DNA of 64,000 nucleotides from Dokdonella_A sp046347015 (GCA_046347015.1 JAXMHA010000003.1:124001-188000), one strand, 5' to 3'. Counted from the stretch's first letter, positions 46,355 through 57,859 are shown. Numbers and translations are program-made. Notes: generated from the letters alone by a model not told the origin.

Positions 46355-47188
46355 GTGACGCCGGCACCCGCCGGCACCCACTTCGTTTTCGAGGCGCTGG
46401 CCTACGCGATCGGATTTCGCGTGTTCCTGTGGCAGCGGGTTCGCAATGCACCTCCGGCCTTGCGCAGCAACGACGCGGTCGTGGCTGTTGCGGCCGGCGC
46501 CATCGTTGGAGCGGCGATCGGCGCGAAGTTGTCGTATTGGCTGGATGACCCGCTGACCGCGTTTGCGCAATTCCCGGACTGGCGGCACCTGCTCGAGGGC
46601 AAGTCCATCATCGGGGCGTTGCTGGGCGGCGTGCTCGGCGTGGAGATCGCCAAGCGCCTTGCGCACGTGACGGGTTCCAGCGGCGACGCCTTCGTGTTGC
46701 CGCTGACTGTCGGCATGTGCATCGGCCGCATCGGGTGTTTCCTTGCCGGTCTCCCCGACCACACCTGTGGCGTCGCCACCTCACTGCCTTGGGGAGTCGA
46801 TTTCGGTGATGGCATCCCGCGTCATCCCACGCAGCTCTACGAGATCCTGTTCCTGCTGGTGCAGTTCGCGGTCATCCACGCAAGGCGCGCGCATTTCGCG
46901 CGACCCGGCGACCGCTTCCGCACGTTCATGGTCGGCTATCTCGTGTTCCGGTTCCTGGTCGAGTTCATCAAGCCCGTGCTCCACGCGTATCCTCCCGGCT
47001 GGTCCGGGTTGCAATGGCTATGCATTGCGGGACTCGTCTACTACGCGCGCTCCATTCCAGCTATCCTCGCCGCACTGATCGGACGCGGGGACGCCCGATG
47101 GGCGCGAAAACCAGGCCTTACCTCTTCTACGACAGCGCCGTCTCGGTCTGCGCCAAATGTCTCAGGCGCGTCGAAGCCAAGATCCTGA
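46355..47188 (+). CDS. Lgt-like membrane protein lacking the catalytic HGGL motif
   Basis: 277 residues from GTG 46355 with about seven helices. The Lgt-family fold is indicated by LTVGMCIGRIGCFLAGLPDHTCG, PWGVDFGDGIPRHPTQLYE and LVEFIKPVLHAYPPG. Where true Lgt has the His of MSFHGGLIG, this protein has GKSIIGALLGG, so normal lipoprotein transfer is doubtful. The C-terminal ~30 residues lie over the start of the radical SAM gene (91-bp overlap). It may act on a lipid head group or carrier with the radical SAM enzyme; that is inference. Confidence 0.72.
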   Translation: MTPAPAGTHFVFEALAYAIGFRVFLWQRVRNAPPALRSNDAVVAVAAGAIVGAAIGAKLSYWLDDPLTAFAQFPDWRHLLEGKSIIGALLGGVLGVEIAKRLAHVTGSSGDAFVLPLTVGMCIGRIGCFLAGLPDHTCGVATSLPWGVDFGDGIPRHPTQLYEILFLLVQFAVIHARRAHFARPGDRFRTFMVGYLVFRFLVEFIKPVLHAYPPGWSGLQWLCIAGLVYYARSIPAILAALIGRGDARWARKPGLTSSTTAPSRSAPNVSGASKPRS

Positions 47189-48534
47189 TCCAGGATCAAC
47201 GCGTACTGCTCGAAAAGTGGTGTCCGCAACACGGGCGCTCGCGCGTGCTGGTGGCCGACGACGCCGCGTACTACCGCAAGTGCCGCGAGGTCTTCATCAA
47301 GCCGCCGGAACTGCCCCGGCGCTTCAATGCGCCGCAACGCTGGGGCTGCCCGTACGACTGCGGACTCTGCCCCGAACACATGCAGCATTCGTGTCTGACG
47401 CTGGTCGAGATCACCGACCACTGCAACCTGCGTTGCCCGATCTGCTACGCCGACAGCGGCCCGCACCGTCCCGGTTTCCGCAACCTCGATACCGTTGAAA
47501 GAATGCTGGACGCCGTGGTCGCCAACGAGGGCGAACCCGACGTGGTGCAGATTTCGGGCGGCGAACCCACGATCCACCCGGATTTTTTCGCGATCCTCGA
47601 TGCTGCAAGGCGCCGTCCGATCCGGCACCTGATGGTCAATACCAACGGCCTGCGCATCGCCAACGAACCGGACTTCGCTGCCCGCCTCGCCGGTTACCAG
47701 CCCGGCTTCGAGGTGTACCTGCAAGTCGACTCGTTGCGCAATGAAGTGCATCGGGAATTGCGCGGCGCGAAGTTGCGCGACACCCGCCTGCGTGCGCTGG
47801 AAAACCTCAACCGCCACGATATCTCCACCACGCTGGTGGTGACGGTGAAGAAAGGCCTCAACGATCACGAACTGGGCGACATCATCGACTTCGCGCTGCA
47901 GCAACCCTGCGTGCGCGGCGTGACCTTCCAGCCGATCCAGGCGGCGGGACGCCTCGAAAACTACGATCCCGCGCGCGACCGGCTGACACTCAGCGAGGTA
48001 CGTCGCCGCATCCTTGAACAGTCCCCTGTGTTCCAGCCTGACGACCTGATCCCGGTGCCGTGCAACCCCGACTGCCTCGCGATGGCGTACGCCTTGAAGC
48101 TGGACGGCAAGGTGCAGCCGTTGACCCGCTTCATCTCGCCCGAGGTACTGGTGTCGAAGGGCCGCAACACCATCGTGGTCGAGCGCGACGAGACACTGCG
48201 CGAACACGTGTTCAGGCTGTTCGCGACCAACCATTCACCCGAGTCGCAAGCCTGTTCGCTGTCGGACCTGCTGTGCTGCCTGCCGCAACTCGCCGCTCCC
48301 GGCAACCTCGGCTACCGCAACGTGTTCCGTGTGCTGATCATGCAATTCATCGACGCGCACGGGTTCGACCTGCGCGCGGTGAAGAAGTCCTGCGTACACA
48401 TCGTGCAACCGGATGGCCGCATCATCCCGTTCGACACCTTCAACCTTTTCTACCGGGACGACCGCGCGTTGCAACTGCAGCGCCTGCGCGCCCGCGTCGA
48501 CAATGAAGATCGCATCGAGGAGCCTGTCGCGTGA
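47098..48534 (+). CDS. Multi-cysteine radical SAM enzyme (tetraether-synthase-like group)
   Basis: 478 residues. An N-terminal Cys cluster (Cys18, Cys21, Cys42) and a second (Cys84, Cys88, Cys91, Cys99 in CPYDCGLCPEHMQHSC) precede the radical SAM CxxxCxxC at 109-116 (CNLRCPIC), with the GGE motif in QISGGEPTIHPDF. Further cysteines in PCNPDC and LSDLLCC could hold auxiliary clusters. This layout resembles the MJ0619/Tes-like radical SAM group that joins lipid tails in archaea, and uncharacterised bacterial relatives. It is coupled to the Lgt-like gene before and a small membrane protein after. Confidence 0.75.
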   Translation: MGAKTRPYLFYDSAVSVCAKCLRRVEAKILIQDQRVLLEKWCPQHGRSRVLVADDAAYYRKCREVFIKPPELPRRFNAPQRWGCPYDCGLCPEHMQHSCLTLVEITDHCNLRCPICYADSGPHRPGFRNLDTVERMLDAVVANEGEPDVVQISGGEPTIHPDFFAILDAARRRPIRHLMVNTNGLRIANEPDFAARLAGYQPGFEVYLQVDSLRNEVHRELRGAKLRDTRLRALENLNRHDISTTLVVTVKKGLNDHELGDIIDFALQQPCVRGVTFQPIQAAGRLENYDPARDRLTLSEVRRRILEQSPVFQPDDLIPVPCNPDCLAMAYALKLDGKVQPLTRFISPEVLVSKGRNTIVVERDETLREHVFRLFATNHSPESQACSLSDLLCCLPQLAAPGNLGYRNVFRVLIMQFIDAHGFDLRAVKKSCVHIVQPDGRIIPFDTFNLFYRDDRALQLQRLRARVDNEDRIEEPVA

Positions 48535-48896
48535 GCGAATCCTCAGTTTCGCCGACCGGAAGCCCCGCGCCCGTGCCCCCCGCCGGCTCCGCCGCGGAAG
48601 GATCGCTGGCGGCTGGCGTTGGCCTCGCGTGGCTCATCGTCATTGGCGGCTATCTCGTGATCTTGACGCTGCTCGCAACGCTGGCCACGGTTCTGGACTG
48701 GGTGCCGGCCGGCGGATACCTCCTGCTGGCGGTCGCACCCGTGATCGCGGCGGTACTGCTGGCCGTGAGGCAGGTGAATCGGGGCCGGCGTCGCACCGGC
48801 AAAGGCATCCTGATCGGCCTCGTGTCGATTGCGGCCGTGACCTTGCTGCTGGTTGCCGCCTGCTTCGGCTTGCTGTCCAACGCGAACTTCCAGTGA
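48531..48896 (+). CDS. Small three-TM membrane protein
   Basis: 121 residues from GTG 48531, overlapping the radical SAM stop (GTGA). A Pro/Ser/Gly-rich N-terminus (~25 residues) is followed by three membrane helices (~30-55, ~62-80, ~93-115) separated by a basic loop (NRGRRRTGKG). No family is recognised. Coupling suggests it belongs to the same membrane-associated pathway. Confidence 0.62.
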   Translation: MSESSVSPTGSPAPVPPAGSAAEGSLAAGVGLAWLIVIGGYLVILTLLATLATVLDWVPAGGYLLLAVAPVIAAVLLAVRQVNRGRRRTGKGILIGLVSIAAVTLLLVAACFGLLSNANFQ

Positions 48897-48967
48897 ACCG
48901 CAGCCCGAAGGGGCGACCGGGGTGGCCGCGGCCTGCGCTTTCGTGGCGCCGGCGCCGCGGGTGACCT

Positions 48968-49714
48968 TCAGGAAACGGCCGGCGTGCGCACGGCGTCATC
49001 CAGCGAGTAACGCCCCGGCGGCTTTCCTGCCAGCCACGCGGCCGCCGTGAGCGCACCGCGCGCGAAGATCGCGCGATCGGTCGCACGATGCGACAATTCG
49101 AGGCGTTCGCCTGCGGTCGCCAGGATCGCCGTGTGTTCGCCGACGATGTCGCCGGCGCGGATCGACGCAAAGCCAATTGTGCCTGTCTTGCGCTCGCCCG
49201 CCTGCCCGCTGCGCGCCAGCACCGCCATCGCTTCGAAATCCTGGCTACGCGCTTCCGCCGCAGCCCGGCCAAGTGCGAGCGCGGTCCCCGACGGCGCATC
49301 GACCTTCCGCGCGTGATGCGCCTCGATGATTTCGAGGTCCCATTCCGGCAAGGCAGCCGCCGCATCGCGCAACAGGTGCGCCAGCACCGCGATACCGAGA
49401 CTGAAGTTGGCGGCGTGCAGCACGGGAATCTTCGCGGCGGCCGCGCCGATCCGCGCGCGCTGCGCCGCATCGAGGCCCGTGGTTCCGCTCGCCAGCGCGA
49501 CGCCGTGTTCTTCGCAATGCGCCAGCGCAGCGTCGAACCCGCGCGGTGAACTGAAGTCAACGACGACATCCAGGACCGGTGCGTGCCGCCAGTCATCGGC
49601 GCTGCCGATTCTCGTGGCGACTACGAAACGAGCGTCGCCGCGCAGCAGTTCCTGCAGGACGTGGCCCATGCGGCCGTTGGCGCCGTTGATGGCAAGCCGT
49701 ATTGGATTGACCAC
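48968..49714 (-). CDS. dapB: 4-hydroxy-tetrahydrodipicolinate reductase
   Basis: 248 residues from GTG 49714. NAD(P)-binding INGANGRMGHVLQEL, VVDFSSPRGFDAALAHC, the conserved ASGTTGLDAAQ and the catalytic EIIEAHHARKVDAPSGTAL are all visible. It acts in lysine and meso-diaminopimelate synthesis. The position after dnaJ follows the Xanthomonas order, although a TPR gene intervenes here. GTG gives VNPIRLAINGANG, the usual start region. Confidence 0.95.
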   Translation of the reverse strand: MVNPIRLAINGANGRMGHVLQELLRGDARFVVATRIGSADDWRHAPVLDVVVDFSSPRGFDAALAHCEEHGVALASGTTGLDAAQRARIGAAAAKIPVLHAANFSLGIAVLAHLLRDAAAALPEWDLEIIEAHHARKVDAPSGTALALGRAAAEARSQDFEAMAVLARSGQAGERKTGTIGFASIRAGDIVGEHTAILATAGERLELSHRATDRAIFARGALTAAAWLAGKPPGRYSLDDAVRTPAVS

Positions 49715-49789
49715 GTGCAGTGAGCCACGCAGGAGCCTGCTGGCAGGCGACCCTGAAAGCATAACAATTGCGCCCGGGCGCCGCGTCAG

Positions 49790-51982
49790 TCAACCGGATG
49801 AAGCACTACCCGCAGCCGGGATCGCGGGAATCACCGCGGGTTTGTCGCTGGCATACTTCCGCAGCAGCGCCTCGAAGTCCGGGTCCGTGCGGATCGGGTC
49901 CCACTGCGGATCCAGCCACAGCAGCACGGGCGAATAGAGCACCCCAATGCCGGGCGTGGCCAATGCCTTGGCCAGCAGCGGCACGGCAAGGTCGGGGCGG
50001 CGCGCCTGGGCATAGTAGAACGCGGCAGTCACCATGATTTGCGGCCCGTAAACCTGATCCGGGTTGCCAGAGAGAATCTTCAGCGACTTGGCGATCGCAT
50101 CCAGCCCCGCCGCGGTCTGACCCGAACCGATCTCCGCGTGACCAACCAGCTGCCATTGGGCTGCCAGATCGATGCCCGAGAACATCTTGAGCTGCGCGCG
50201 CAGCACCGGCAGCGACTGCGCGAACAGCGGCCGGGCACGGGCCTCGTCGCCCATCAGCCGGTACAGGCTGGCCTGTTGCTCGACCTTGGGGCCATTCAGC
50301 GCCGGGGGAAAGTTGTCGGGCGTGTCCGGCACGCTCGCGAGCAACGCAAGGGCTTCGTCGAACTTGCGCTGGTAACCCAGCAGGGTGATACGCCCAAGCT
50401 TCAAGACCGGGTCATCGCCTTGCATGGCGGCCAGCGCCCGCGGGATGTCGCCGGTGCTGTGGGCGATCGCATTGGCGTAATAGACCTTGGCGTTGCGATT
50501 GTCCGGATCGATCGCCAGCGCGCGCTGGAGCCAGTCCTGCGCCTCGGGGTAACGGCTGACCATCATGCAGGTCGAGCCCACCTCGTAGGCCAATGCGGAA
50601 TTGCGCGGATCGAGCGCAAAGGCCTTCTGCAAGGAGGCGATCGAATCGTCGATGCGGCCTTGGCGGCGTTCGACATAGCCTTGCGCCGCCAGCGCATCGG
50701 AGTCGTTGGGTTTCAGCGCCAGCGCCGCCGCGAATGCCTGCAACGCAGCGGGGTAATCGCCATGGCCCCAATAGTCGCTGTAGCCCAGCGCGAGTTGCGC
50801 GACCGCGAGATCCGGCTGCAACTGCAACGCGCGCTCGACATCCGCGCGCGCCTGTTGCCTGAGTTTGCCGATGTCCTCGCCGCCGCCGCCGAACCAGGCA
50901 AGTTGGCTCTCCTCATAGGACAGCCGTGCCCAGGCCAGCGCGAACTTCGGATCCTGTTCGACCGCTTGCCGGTAGAGCGGCATCGCCGCCTTCATGCTGG
51001 CCGTGTCGTAGTTGATCTGTCCCTTGTTGCCCTGGTACTCGGCGCGGAGGAAAGCATCGTAGGCGGCCTTGTTGGTGGTCGGCGCGGCGGCGAGCTGCGC
51101 GCTCTGCGCGGGCGAGAGCCGCGCGTTCAGGGCGGTCGCGATCCTTTCCGCGACTTCGCCCTCGACGCCGAACACGTTGTCGAGGGTGCGGGTGTAGCTC
51201 TGCGCCCAGATGTGGGCGTCCGTCGCGGCGTTGATCAACTGCACGTTGATCAGCACCTGGTTGCCCTGCTTCTGCACCGAGCCTTCCATCAGCGTCGCGA
51301 CGCCCAGTTGCTGACCGACGGTCTTGAGGTTTTGCGGGTGACTGCCGTATTGCAGCGTCGAGGTGCGCGAGATGACCTTGAGATCGCCAATGTCGGCGAG
51401 CTTGGTCAGGATCAGGTCCTGCATGCCGGACACGAAGTAGTCGTTCTGCTTGTCGCTGGACAGGTTCTCGAAGGGCAGCACCGCGACGGACTTGGCGGGG
51501 GTGGCTGGCGCGAGGGGTTTGGGCGCATCGAGTTTGCTCGTGGCGCGCGCCTCGGTCGCCCCGTCGGCGGAGTTGCCGGGCCGCGCGGGCGCAGCCGCGC
51601 CGTGCAGGCCCTTGTGCCAGATGAACTGGTTTCCGGCCAGCAATGCGACGGCAATCACCAGCGCGACGATGATGCCGGTGTTGAGCTTGCGGCCGATCGC
51701 ACGGGTGTCGCGCGCCTCGCGCGCTTCGGGAGAACCAGAGGGCTCGGTGCGGCGCACGCCTTCGGGCGTGATCTCGAAGGCCCACGCCAGGATCAGCGCA
51801 ATCGGAAACAGGATCACGAGGATGCCGAACAGCACCCGCATCACCCAGCCGGGCGCGCCGAAGCTTGGCAACATCACCGAGGCCAGTTGCAACAGCACCC
51901 AAGCCGTGACGACGTAGGCAATCGCCACACGCCACACGTGGCGGCGCTTGAGTTCTGCCAGGAAACCGGAACCGTCAGGCAC
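49790..51982 (-). CDS. TolB/FlgO-domain and TPR membrane protein
   Basis: 730 residues. Three hydrophobic segments (~17-37, ~45-66, ~100-118) follow the family N-terminus FLAELKRRHVWRVAIAYVV. Next is a FlgO/TolB-N-like domain (~165-275: SVAVLPFENLSSDKQNDYFVSGMQDLILTKLA), then about eight TPR units to the end (for example SDALAAQGYVERRQGRIDDS). Relatives often carry an adenylate cyclase or wHTH module; here none is visible. Probably an inner-membrane scaffold with periplasmic repeats. It separates dnaJ from dapB. Confidence 0.82.
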   Translation of the reverse strand: MPDGSGFLAELKRRHVWRVAIAYVVTAWVLLQLASVMLPSFGAPGWVMRVLFGILVILFPIALILAWAFEITPEGVRRTEPSGSPEAREARDTRAIGRKLNTGIIVALVIAVALLAGNQFIWHKGLHGAAAPARPGNSADGATEARATSKLDAPKPLAPATPAKSVAVLPFENLSSDKQNDYFVSGMQDLILTKLADIGDLKVISRTSTLQYGSHPQNLKTVGQQLGVATLMEGSVQKQGNQVLINVQLINAATDAHIWAQSYTRTLDNVFGVEGEVAERIATALNARLSPAQSAQLAAAPTTNKAAYDAFLRAEYQGNKGQINYDTASMKAAMPLYRQAVEQDPKFALAWARLSYEESQLAWFGGGGEDIGKLRQQARADVERALQLQPDLAVAQLALGYSDYWGHGDYPAALQAFAAALALKPNDSDALAAQGYVERRQGRIDDSIASLQKAFALDPRNSALAYEVGSTCMMVSRYPEAQDWLQRALAIDPDNRNAKVYYANAIAHSTGDIPRALAAMQGDDPVLKLGRITLLGYQRKFDEALALLASVPDTPDNFPPALNGPKVEQQASLYRLMGDEARARPLFAQSLPVLRAQLKMFSGIDLAAQWQLVGHAEIGSGQTAAGLDAIAKSLKILSGNPDQVYGPQIMVTAAFYYAQARRPDLAVPLLAKALATPGIGVLYSPVLLWLDPQWDPIRTDPDFEALLRKYASDKPAVIPAIPAAGSASSG

Positions 51983-52222
51983 CCGAAACCCCTCGCGCGA
52001 AAGGTCGCGCCGGCGCGGATCATAGCGCCGGCGAGCGGCTGCCGTGGCGCGGCAGCTCGTTCGTCATCCTGCAGCCGCTTGTCCGTCGCTCCCGCGCAGC
52101 CCGGAACCTGTCCCTCCTTTCATCCCGGACGGCCGCGATTCCCGGGTCCCCACCCGTGCGGAGAGACCACCGCATTGCCACGTTGCGATACCGGCCGCAG
52201 GCCGCATGGACCGGGCGGAACC

Positions 52223-53341
52223 TCAGCCCGTCATCCGCGCCCAGAACTGCTTGACGTTTTCGACGAAACCGCGATTGCGCGGCGAGTGGACGGACGCGCC
52301 GTCGCCGCCGAGTGCGGCATCGAACGCCTGCAGCAGCTCGCGCTGCGCCTTCGTCAGCCGCACCGGCGTCTCGACCAGCACGTGGCAGATCAGGTCTCCC
52401 GCACGGCCGCTGCGCAACGAACGCACGCCCTTGCCGGCAAGCCGGAACACCGCGCCGGTCTGCGTCTCGGGGGGAATCTCGATGGTTGCACTGCGCTGCA
52501 AAGTCGGCACTTCGATGCTCGCGCCGAGGGCCGCTTGTCCGAAGCGCAACGGCACGTCGCAGTGGAGGTCGTTGCCTTCACGGCGGAAGATCGGATGCTC
52601 GCGCACCCGGACCTCGACGTACAAATCACCGGCTGGCGCTCCGGCGGGACCTGCTTCGCCCTGGCCAGTGAGACGGATCCGGTCACCAGTGTCGACGCCA
52701 GCGGGAATCCTGACCGACAACGTGCGGTCATCACGCACGCGCCCGTCGCCCGAACACGTCGTACATGGATTCGCGATGACACGCCCGCTGCCACTGCACT
52801 GCGGGCAAACCTGCTGCACCGAGAAAATCCCGTTCTGCATCCGCACCCGGCCGTGGCCGCGGCAGGTGGGACACGTCGTCGTGCGCCCGTCCGACGATCC
52901 GCTGCCATGGCAGGTCGCGCACTCGACGAGGGTCGGCACCTCGATTTGCCGCTCGATGCCGCTGACGGCCTCTTCGAGGTCGAGCTCCAGCGCATAGCGC
53001 AGGTCGGCGCCGCGCCGTGCGCGCGAGCGCCCGCCGCCCATGCCGAAGATGTCCGAGAAAATGTCGCCGAAAATATCGCCGACATCGGCGTGGAAACCGC
53101 CCCCGGCGCCAATGCCGCCTGCGAAGGCATCGTGCCCGTGCCGGTCGTAAAGCGCGCGTTTTTGCGGATCCGACAGCACTTCGTAAGCTTCCTTCGCCTC
53201 CTTGAAGCGCTCCTGCGCATCGGCGTCGGGACACCGGTCAGGGTGGTACTTCATCGCCTGCCGGCGGAACGCCTTCTTCAGGTCGATCTCGCCGACCGTG
53301 CGCGAAACCCCGAGCACCTCGTAGTAGTCGCGCTTGCTCAT
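52223..53341 (-). CDS. dnaJ: Co-chaperone DnaJ
   Basis: 372 residues: J-domain with HPD (KRDYYEVLGVSRTVGEIDLKK, YHPDRCPDAD), a Gly/Phe region (HDAFAGGIGAGGGF), four CxxCxGxG zinc motifs (CATCHGSG, CPTCRGHG, CPQCSGSG, CTTCSGDG) and the C-terminal substrate domain. It stimulates DnaK ATPase and delivers clients. It is separated from dnaK by a TMEM175-family gene, which starts only 16 bp beyond dnaJ's own start. Confidence 0.97.
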   Translation of the reverse strand: MSKRDYYEVLGVSRTVGEIDLKKAFRRQAMKYHPDRCPDADAQERFKEAKEAYEVLSDPQKRALYDRHGHDAFAGGIGAGGGFHADVGDIFGDIFSDIFGMGGGRSRARRGADLRYALELDLEEAVSGIERQIEVPTLVECATCHGSGSSDGRTTTCPTCRGHGRVRMQNGIFSVQQVCPQCSGSGRVIANPCTTCSGDGRVRDDRTLSVRIPAGVDTGDRIRLTGQGEAGPAGAPAGDLYVEVRVREHPIFRREGNDLHCDVPLRFGQAALGASIEVPTLQRSATIEIPPETQTGAVFRLAGKGVRSLRSGRAGDLICHVLVETPVRLTKAQRELLQAFDAALGGDGASVHSPRNRGFVENVKQFWARMTG

Positions 53342-53357
53342 CGCACGGGCATCCGGC

Positions 53358-53957
53358 TCATCGACCGGCTCCCACGACCCTCTCGACGCGCCGATCGGGC
53401 ACGATCCACAGGATGGCGACGACGGCGTACAGCACGCAGGAAACGATGGGGGCGAACGCCGCCAACACCAGCGCGGCGACGTAGATCCCGAGCGATGCCA
53501 GCGTCTTCCAGTCGGCGCCCCGACTCCGGGTCGCACGGGCGAGCGCGCTGTCGGCGCCGCCGTTGCACGCAATCAGCGCGCGGCTCAACGGCAGCCACGA
53601 CAGCGCTGCCATCAACAGCACGAACCCGTAGGCCGCGGTCGGCACGATGGCCGGAACCGGCTCGGCCTCGTTGAGCCAGGACGTCGTGAACGGGAACAGC
53701 GACAACCAGAACAGGAAGAACAGGTTCGCCCACATCACCTTGCCGTCGACGTGCCGGCACGTACTGAAGAGGTGGTGATGGTTGTTCCAGTACAGCCCCA
53801 CGTAGACGAAGCTGAGGATGTAGCTGACGAACGCGTGCCAGTTGCCGGCCAGCGCGTCCCAGGTCGCTTCGTGCGGCGGCTTCAACTCCAGCACCATGAT
53901 CGTGATGATCACGGCGATCACGCCATCCGAGAATGCTTCGACCCGCCCCTTTTCCAT
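53358..53957 (-). CDS. TMEM175-family (DUF1211) potassium-channel-like protein
   Basis: 199 residues with about six helices. The first helix carries the family signature RVEAFSDGVIAVIITIMVLEL (the FSD motif lining the TMEM175 pore), followed by SYILSFVYVGLYWNNHHHLF. Bacterial TMEM175 homologues are tetrameric K+ channels. ATG 53957 places the signature at the N-terminus. It lies between dnaK and dnaJ on the same strand, 16 bp before dnaJ, and so is probably co-expressed with the chaperones. Confidence 0.85.
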   Translation of the reverse strand: MEKGRVEAFSDGVIAVIITIMVLELKPPHEATWDALAGNWHAFVSYILSFVYVGLYWNNHHHLFSTCRHVDGKVMWANLFFLFWLSLFPFTTSWLNEAEPVPAIVPTAAYGFVLLMAALSWLPLSRALIACNGGADSALARATRSRGADWKTLASLGIYVAALVLAAFAPIVSCVLYAVVAILWIVPDRRVERVVGAGR

Positions 53958-54060
53958 CTGCTGTCCCCGGCGCACGCCGCCCGTGTCGAGCGTCACGCCG
54001 TCCGGCGGCACTCGAACACGGGCAGTCGGTCCATCGGCGCGCAGCGACGACGGACAATGC

Positions 54061-55980
<1,920 letters not shown>

Positions 55981-56076
55981 GAAACCCTCCCACTGAATTC
56001 CGCTGACGGCCACGCAGGCCGTGAATGTCCGCAATCTGGGGCCCGGCCCCGCTCTTTCAAGCGCTTGTCGCCGCGT

Positions 56077-56610
56077 CTATTTCGCCACCATCACGAGGGC
56101 CGGCCGCAGCAGGCGATCGTTGAGGACGTAGCCGCGCTGCATCACTGCCGCGACGCGGCCCGACGCGTGGCCGTTGCCGTCGACCATGCTCATCGCCTGA
56201 TGGCGTTCCGGGTCGAACGGCTCGCCGGCGGTACCGACCGCGGCAAGGCCGTTCGCCGTTACGACACGGAGGAGTTCGCGCTGGGTCAGTTCGACCCCGG
56301 CCTTCAACGCCCCGACATCCTCGCCCCCGGCCGTGACGGCGCGCTCGAGGTTGTCGAGCACCGGCAGCAGGTCTCCGAGCAGCTTCTCGTTCGCGAACTT
56401 CCGCGCCTGCTCGATTTCGCGCTGCATCCGCTTGCGCTGGTTGTCGACGTCGGCGCGTTCCCGCAGCAAGGTCTCGCGCATTTCGGCAAGTTTCGCCTCG
56501 CAGTCGGCAAGCTGCTTCGTCAGTGTTTCGAGCTCCCGGTCGACCGCGGCATCGCCGGCGTCGGAGGCCGGTTGCCCGTCGTGGAGTGCCGTTTCCGGAT
56601 CTGTCATCAC
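56077..56610 (-). CDS. grpE: Nucleotide exchange factor GrpE
   Basis: 177 residues: a long N-terminal coiled coil (residues ~25-85, with RADVDNQRKRMQREIEQARKF) and a C-terminal beta domain (GEPFDPERHQAMSMV, VAAVMQRGYVLNDRLLRPALVMVAK). It exchanges ADP for ATP on DnaK and acts as a thermosensor. It lies between hrcA and dnaK on the same strand. Confidence 0.96.
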   Translation of the reverse strand: MMTDPETALHDGQPASDAGDAAVDRELETLTKQLADCEAKLAEMRETLLRERADVDNQRKRMQREIEQARKFANEKLLGDLLPVLDNLERAVTAGGEDVGALKAGVELTQRELLRVVTANGLAAVGTAGEPFDPERHQAMSMVDGNGHASGRVAAVMQRGYVLNDRLLRPALVMVAK

Positions 56611-56717
56611 GATTCCTTATTCCCCGCCATTGCTGCCCTGGCCGATGGCCCGGGCGACCCGAGTGGTTCCTGCCGGCAAGCACGACCTGCACCCGGGCCC
56701 GGAGCTCGCCAAGGACT

Positions 56718-57776
56718 TTATTGGGACGTTCGCGCCGCGTTCAAGGCAACGCTGACCACGCGCGCCGTCGCCTGCACGGCCGGAATGACCCGCTCGTAGG
56801 CCATGCGGGTCGGGCCAATCACTCCCAGTACCCCCAACACCCGGCCGGCGACGCCGTACGGCGCGGCGACCATGCTGTAGCGATCGAGCGCCGCCATGCC
56901 CGATTCTTCGCCGATGAACAGGCGCACGCCCTCGGCCTTGGCGCAACGATCGAGCAGCGACAGGATCTCACGTTTGCGCTGGAACGCCTCGAACAGGTCC
57001 CGCAGGCGATCGACATCCCCGGCGTCGTGGATTCCCATCAGGTTGGTCTGGCCGCTGACCAGCATGTCGCTGTCGCCCGCGTCGGTACCGAACGCCTGCC
57101 GGGCGACGTCAACCGCGGCCGCCAGCATCCGGTTCAGGCGCACGTGCTCATCGTGCAGTTCGTGCAGCAGGCGGGTACGGATCTCGTCGAGGCGCAGGCC
57201 GGCAAAATTCGTATTGAGGTAGTTCGCGATCTGCTCGAGTTCGGCCGGGCTGCAGGGTTCGGACATCGTGATGACCCGGTTTTGCACCTGACCGTCGACG
57301 AACACGAGGATGACCAGCAGCCGCTCCGCGTCGAGGGTGACGAAATCGATGTGGCGGAACGCGAACTCCTCGCGCCGGGGCACGCTGACGACGCCGACGA
57401 AGTGCGTCATTTCCGACAGCAGGGTGGACGCACTGCCGAGCAACTCGGGCGTCGCCGATCCGGCCGGGAGCTCGCGCCGCAGTTGTTCGACCTGGGTGTC
57501 GTCCAGCGGGTTCACTTCCAGGAGGCTGTCGACGAACACACGATATCCATGTGCCGTCGGCACCCGCCCGGCGGACGTGTGCGGCGCGGACACGAGGCCG
57601 ATCTCCTCGAGGTCGGACATGATGTTGCGGATCGTCGCCGGGCTGACGTCGAGGCCGGAAGCCTTCGCCAAGGTGCGCGAGCCCACTGGGTGTCCGTCCG
57701 CGACGTAGCGAGAGATCAATGCCCGCAGGAGCTGGCGCGCCCGGGCGTCGAGTGGGGAGTGGCTGGCGGCATTCAT
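56718..57776 (-). CDS. hrcA: Heat-inducible transcription repressor HrcA
   Basis: About 352 residues from ATG 57776 (a GTG at 57803 is an alternative). The N-terminal winged helix (ARQLLRALISRYVADGHPVGSRTLAKASGLDVSPATIRNIMSDLE) binds CIRCE elements, and the C-terminal GAF-like part ends GPTRMAYERVIPAVQATA. It represses heat-shock genes, with GroE as co-repressor in other bacteria. I see no CIRCE element in this window; a sigma-32 promoter precedes it. Confidence 0.94.
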   Translation of the reverse strand: MNAASHSPLDARARQLLRALISRYVADGHPVGSRTLAKASGLDVSPATIRNIMSDLEEIGLVSAPHTSAGRVPTAHGYRVFVDSLLEVNPLDDTQVEQLRRELPAGSATPELLGSASTLLSEMTHFVGVVSVPRREEFAFRHIDFVTLDAERLLVILVFVDGQVQNRVITMSEPCSPAELEQIANYLNTNFAGLRLDEIRTRLLHELHDEHVRLNRMLAAAVDVARQAFGTDAGDSDMLVSGQTNLMGIHDAGDVDRLRDLFEAFQRKREILSLLDRCAKAEGVRLFIGEESGMAALDRYSMVAAPYGVAGRVLGVLGVIGPTRMAYERVIPAVQATARVVSVALNAARTSQ

Positions 57777-57830
57777 CGGTTCGTCGGGGCGATGCCCGCT
57801 CACGGGCTGCGCAAGATTACCCGAGTCACG

Positions 57831-57859
57831 GGATGGGCGCCGGCCTCCGGTGTTTCAAG
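57831..57859 (-). promoter_or_regulatory. Sigma-32 (RpoH) promoter for hrcA-grpE-dnaK
   Basis: On the minus strand CTTGAAA (57859-57853) and CCCATCC (57837-57831) are separated by 15 bp, close to the sigma-32 consensus CTTGAAA-N(11-16)-CCCATNT. Predicted transcription starts about 57824, upstream of both possible hrcA starts, and opposite to recN. Confidence 0.72.

Noticed and set aside
50039..53674. A 1211-codon plus-strand frame opposite the TPR gene and dnaJ
   Set aside because: Same reason: no recognisable domain, biased composition, and fully antisense to genes with intact motifs.
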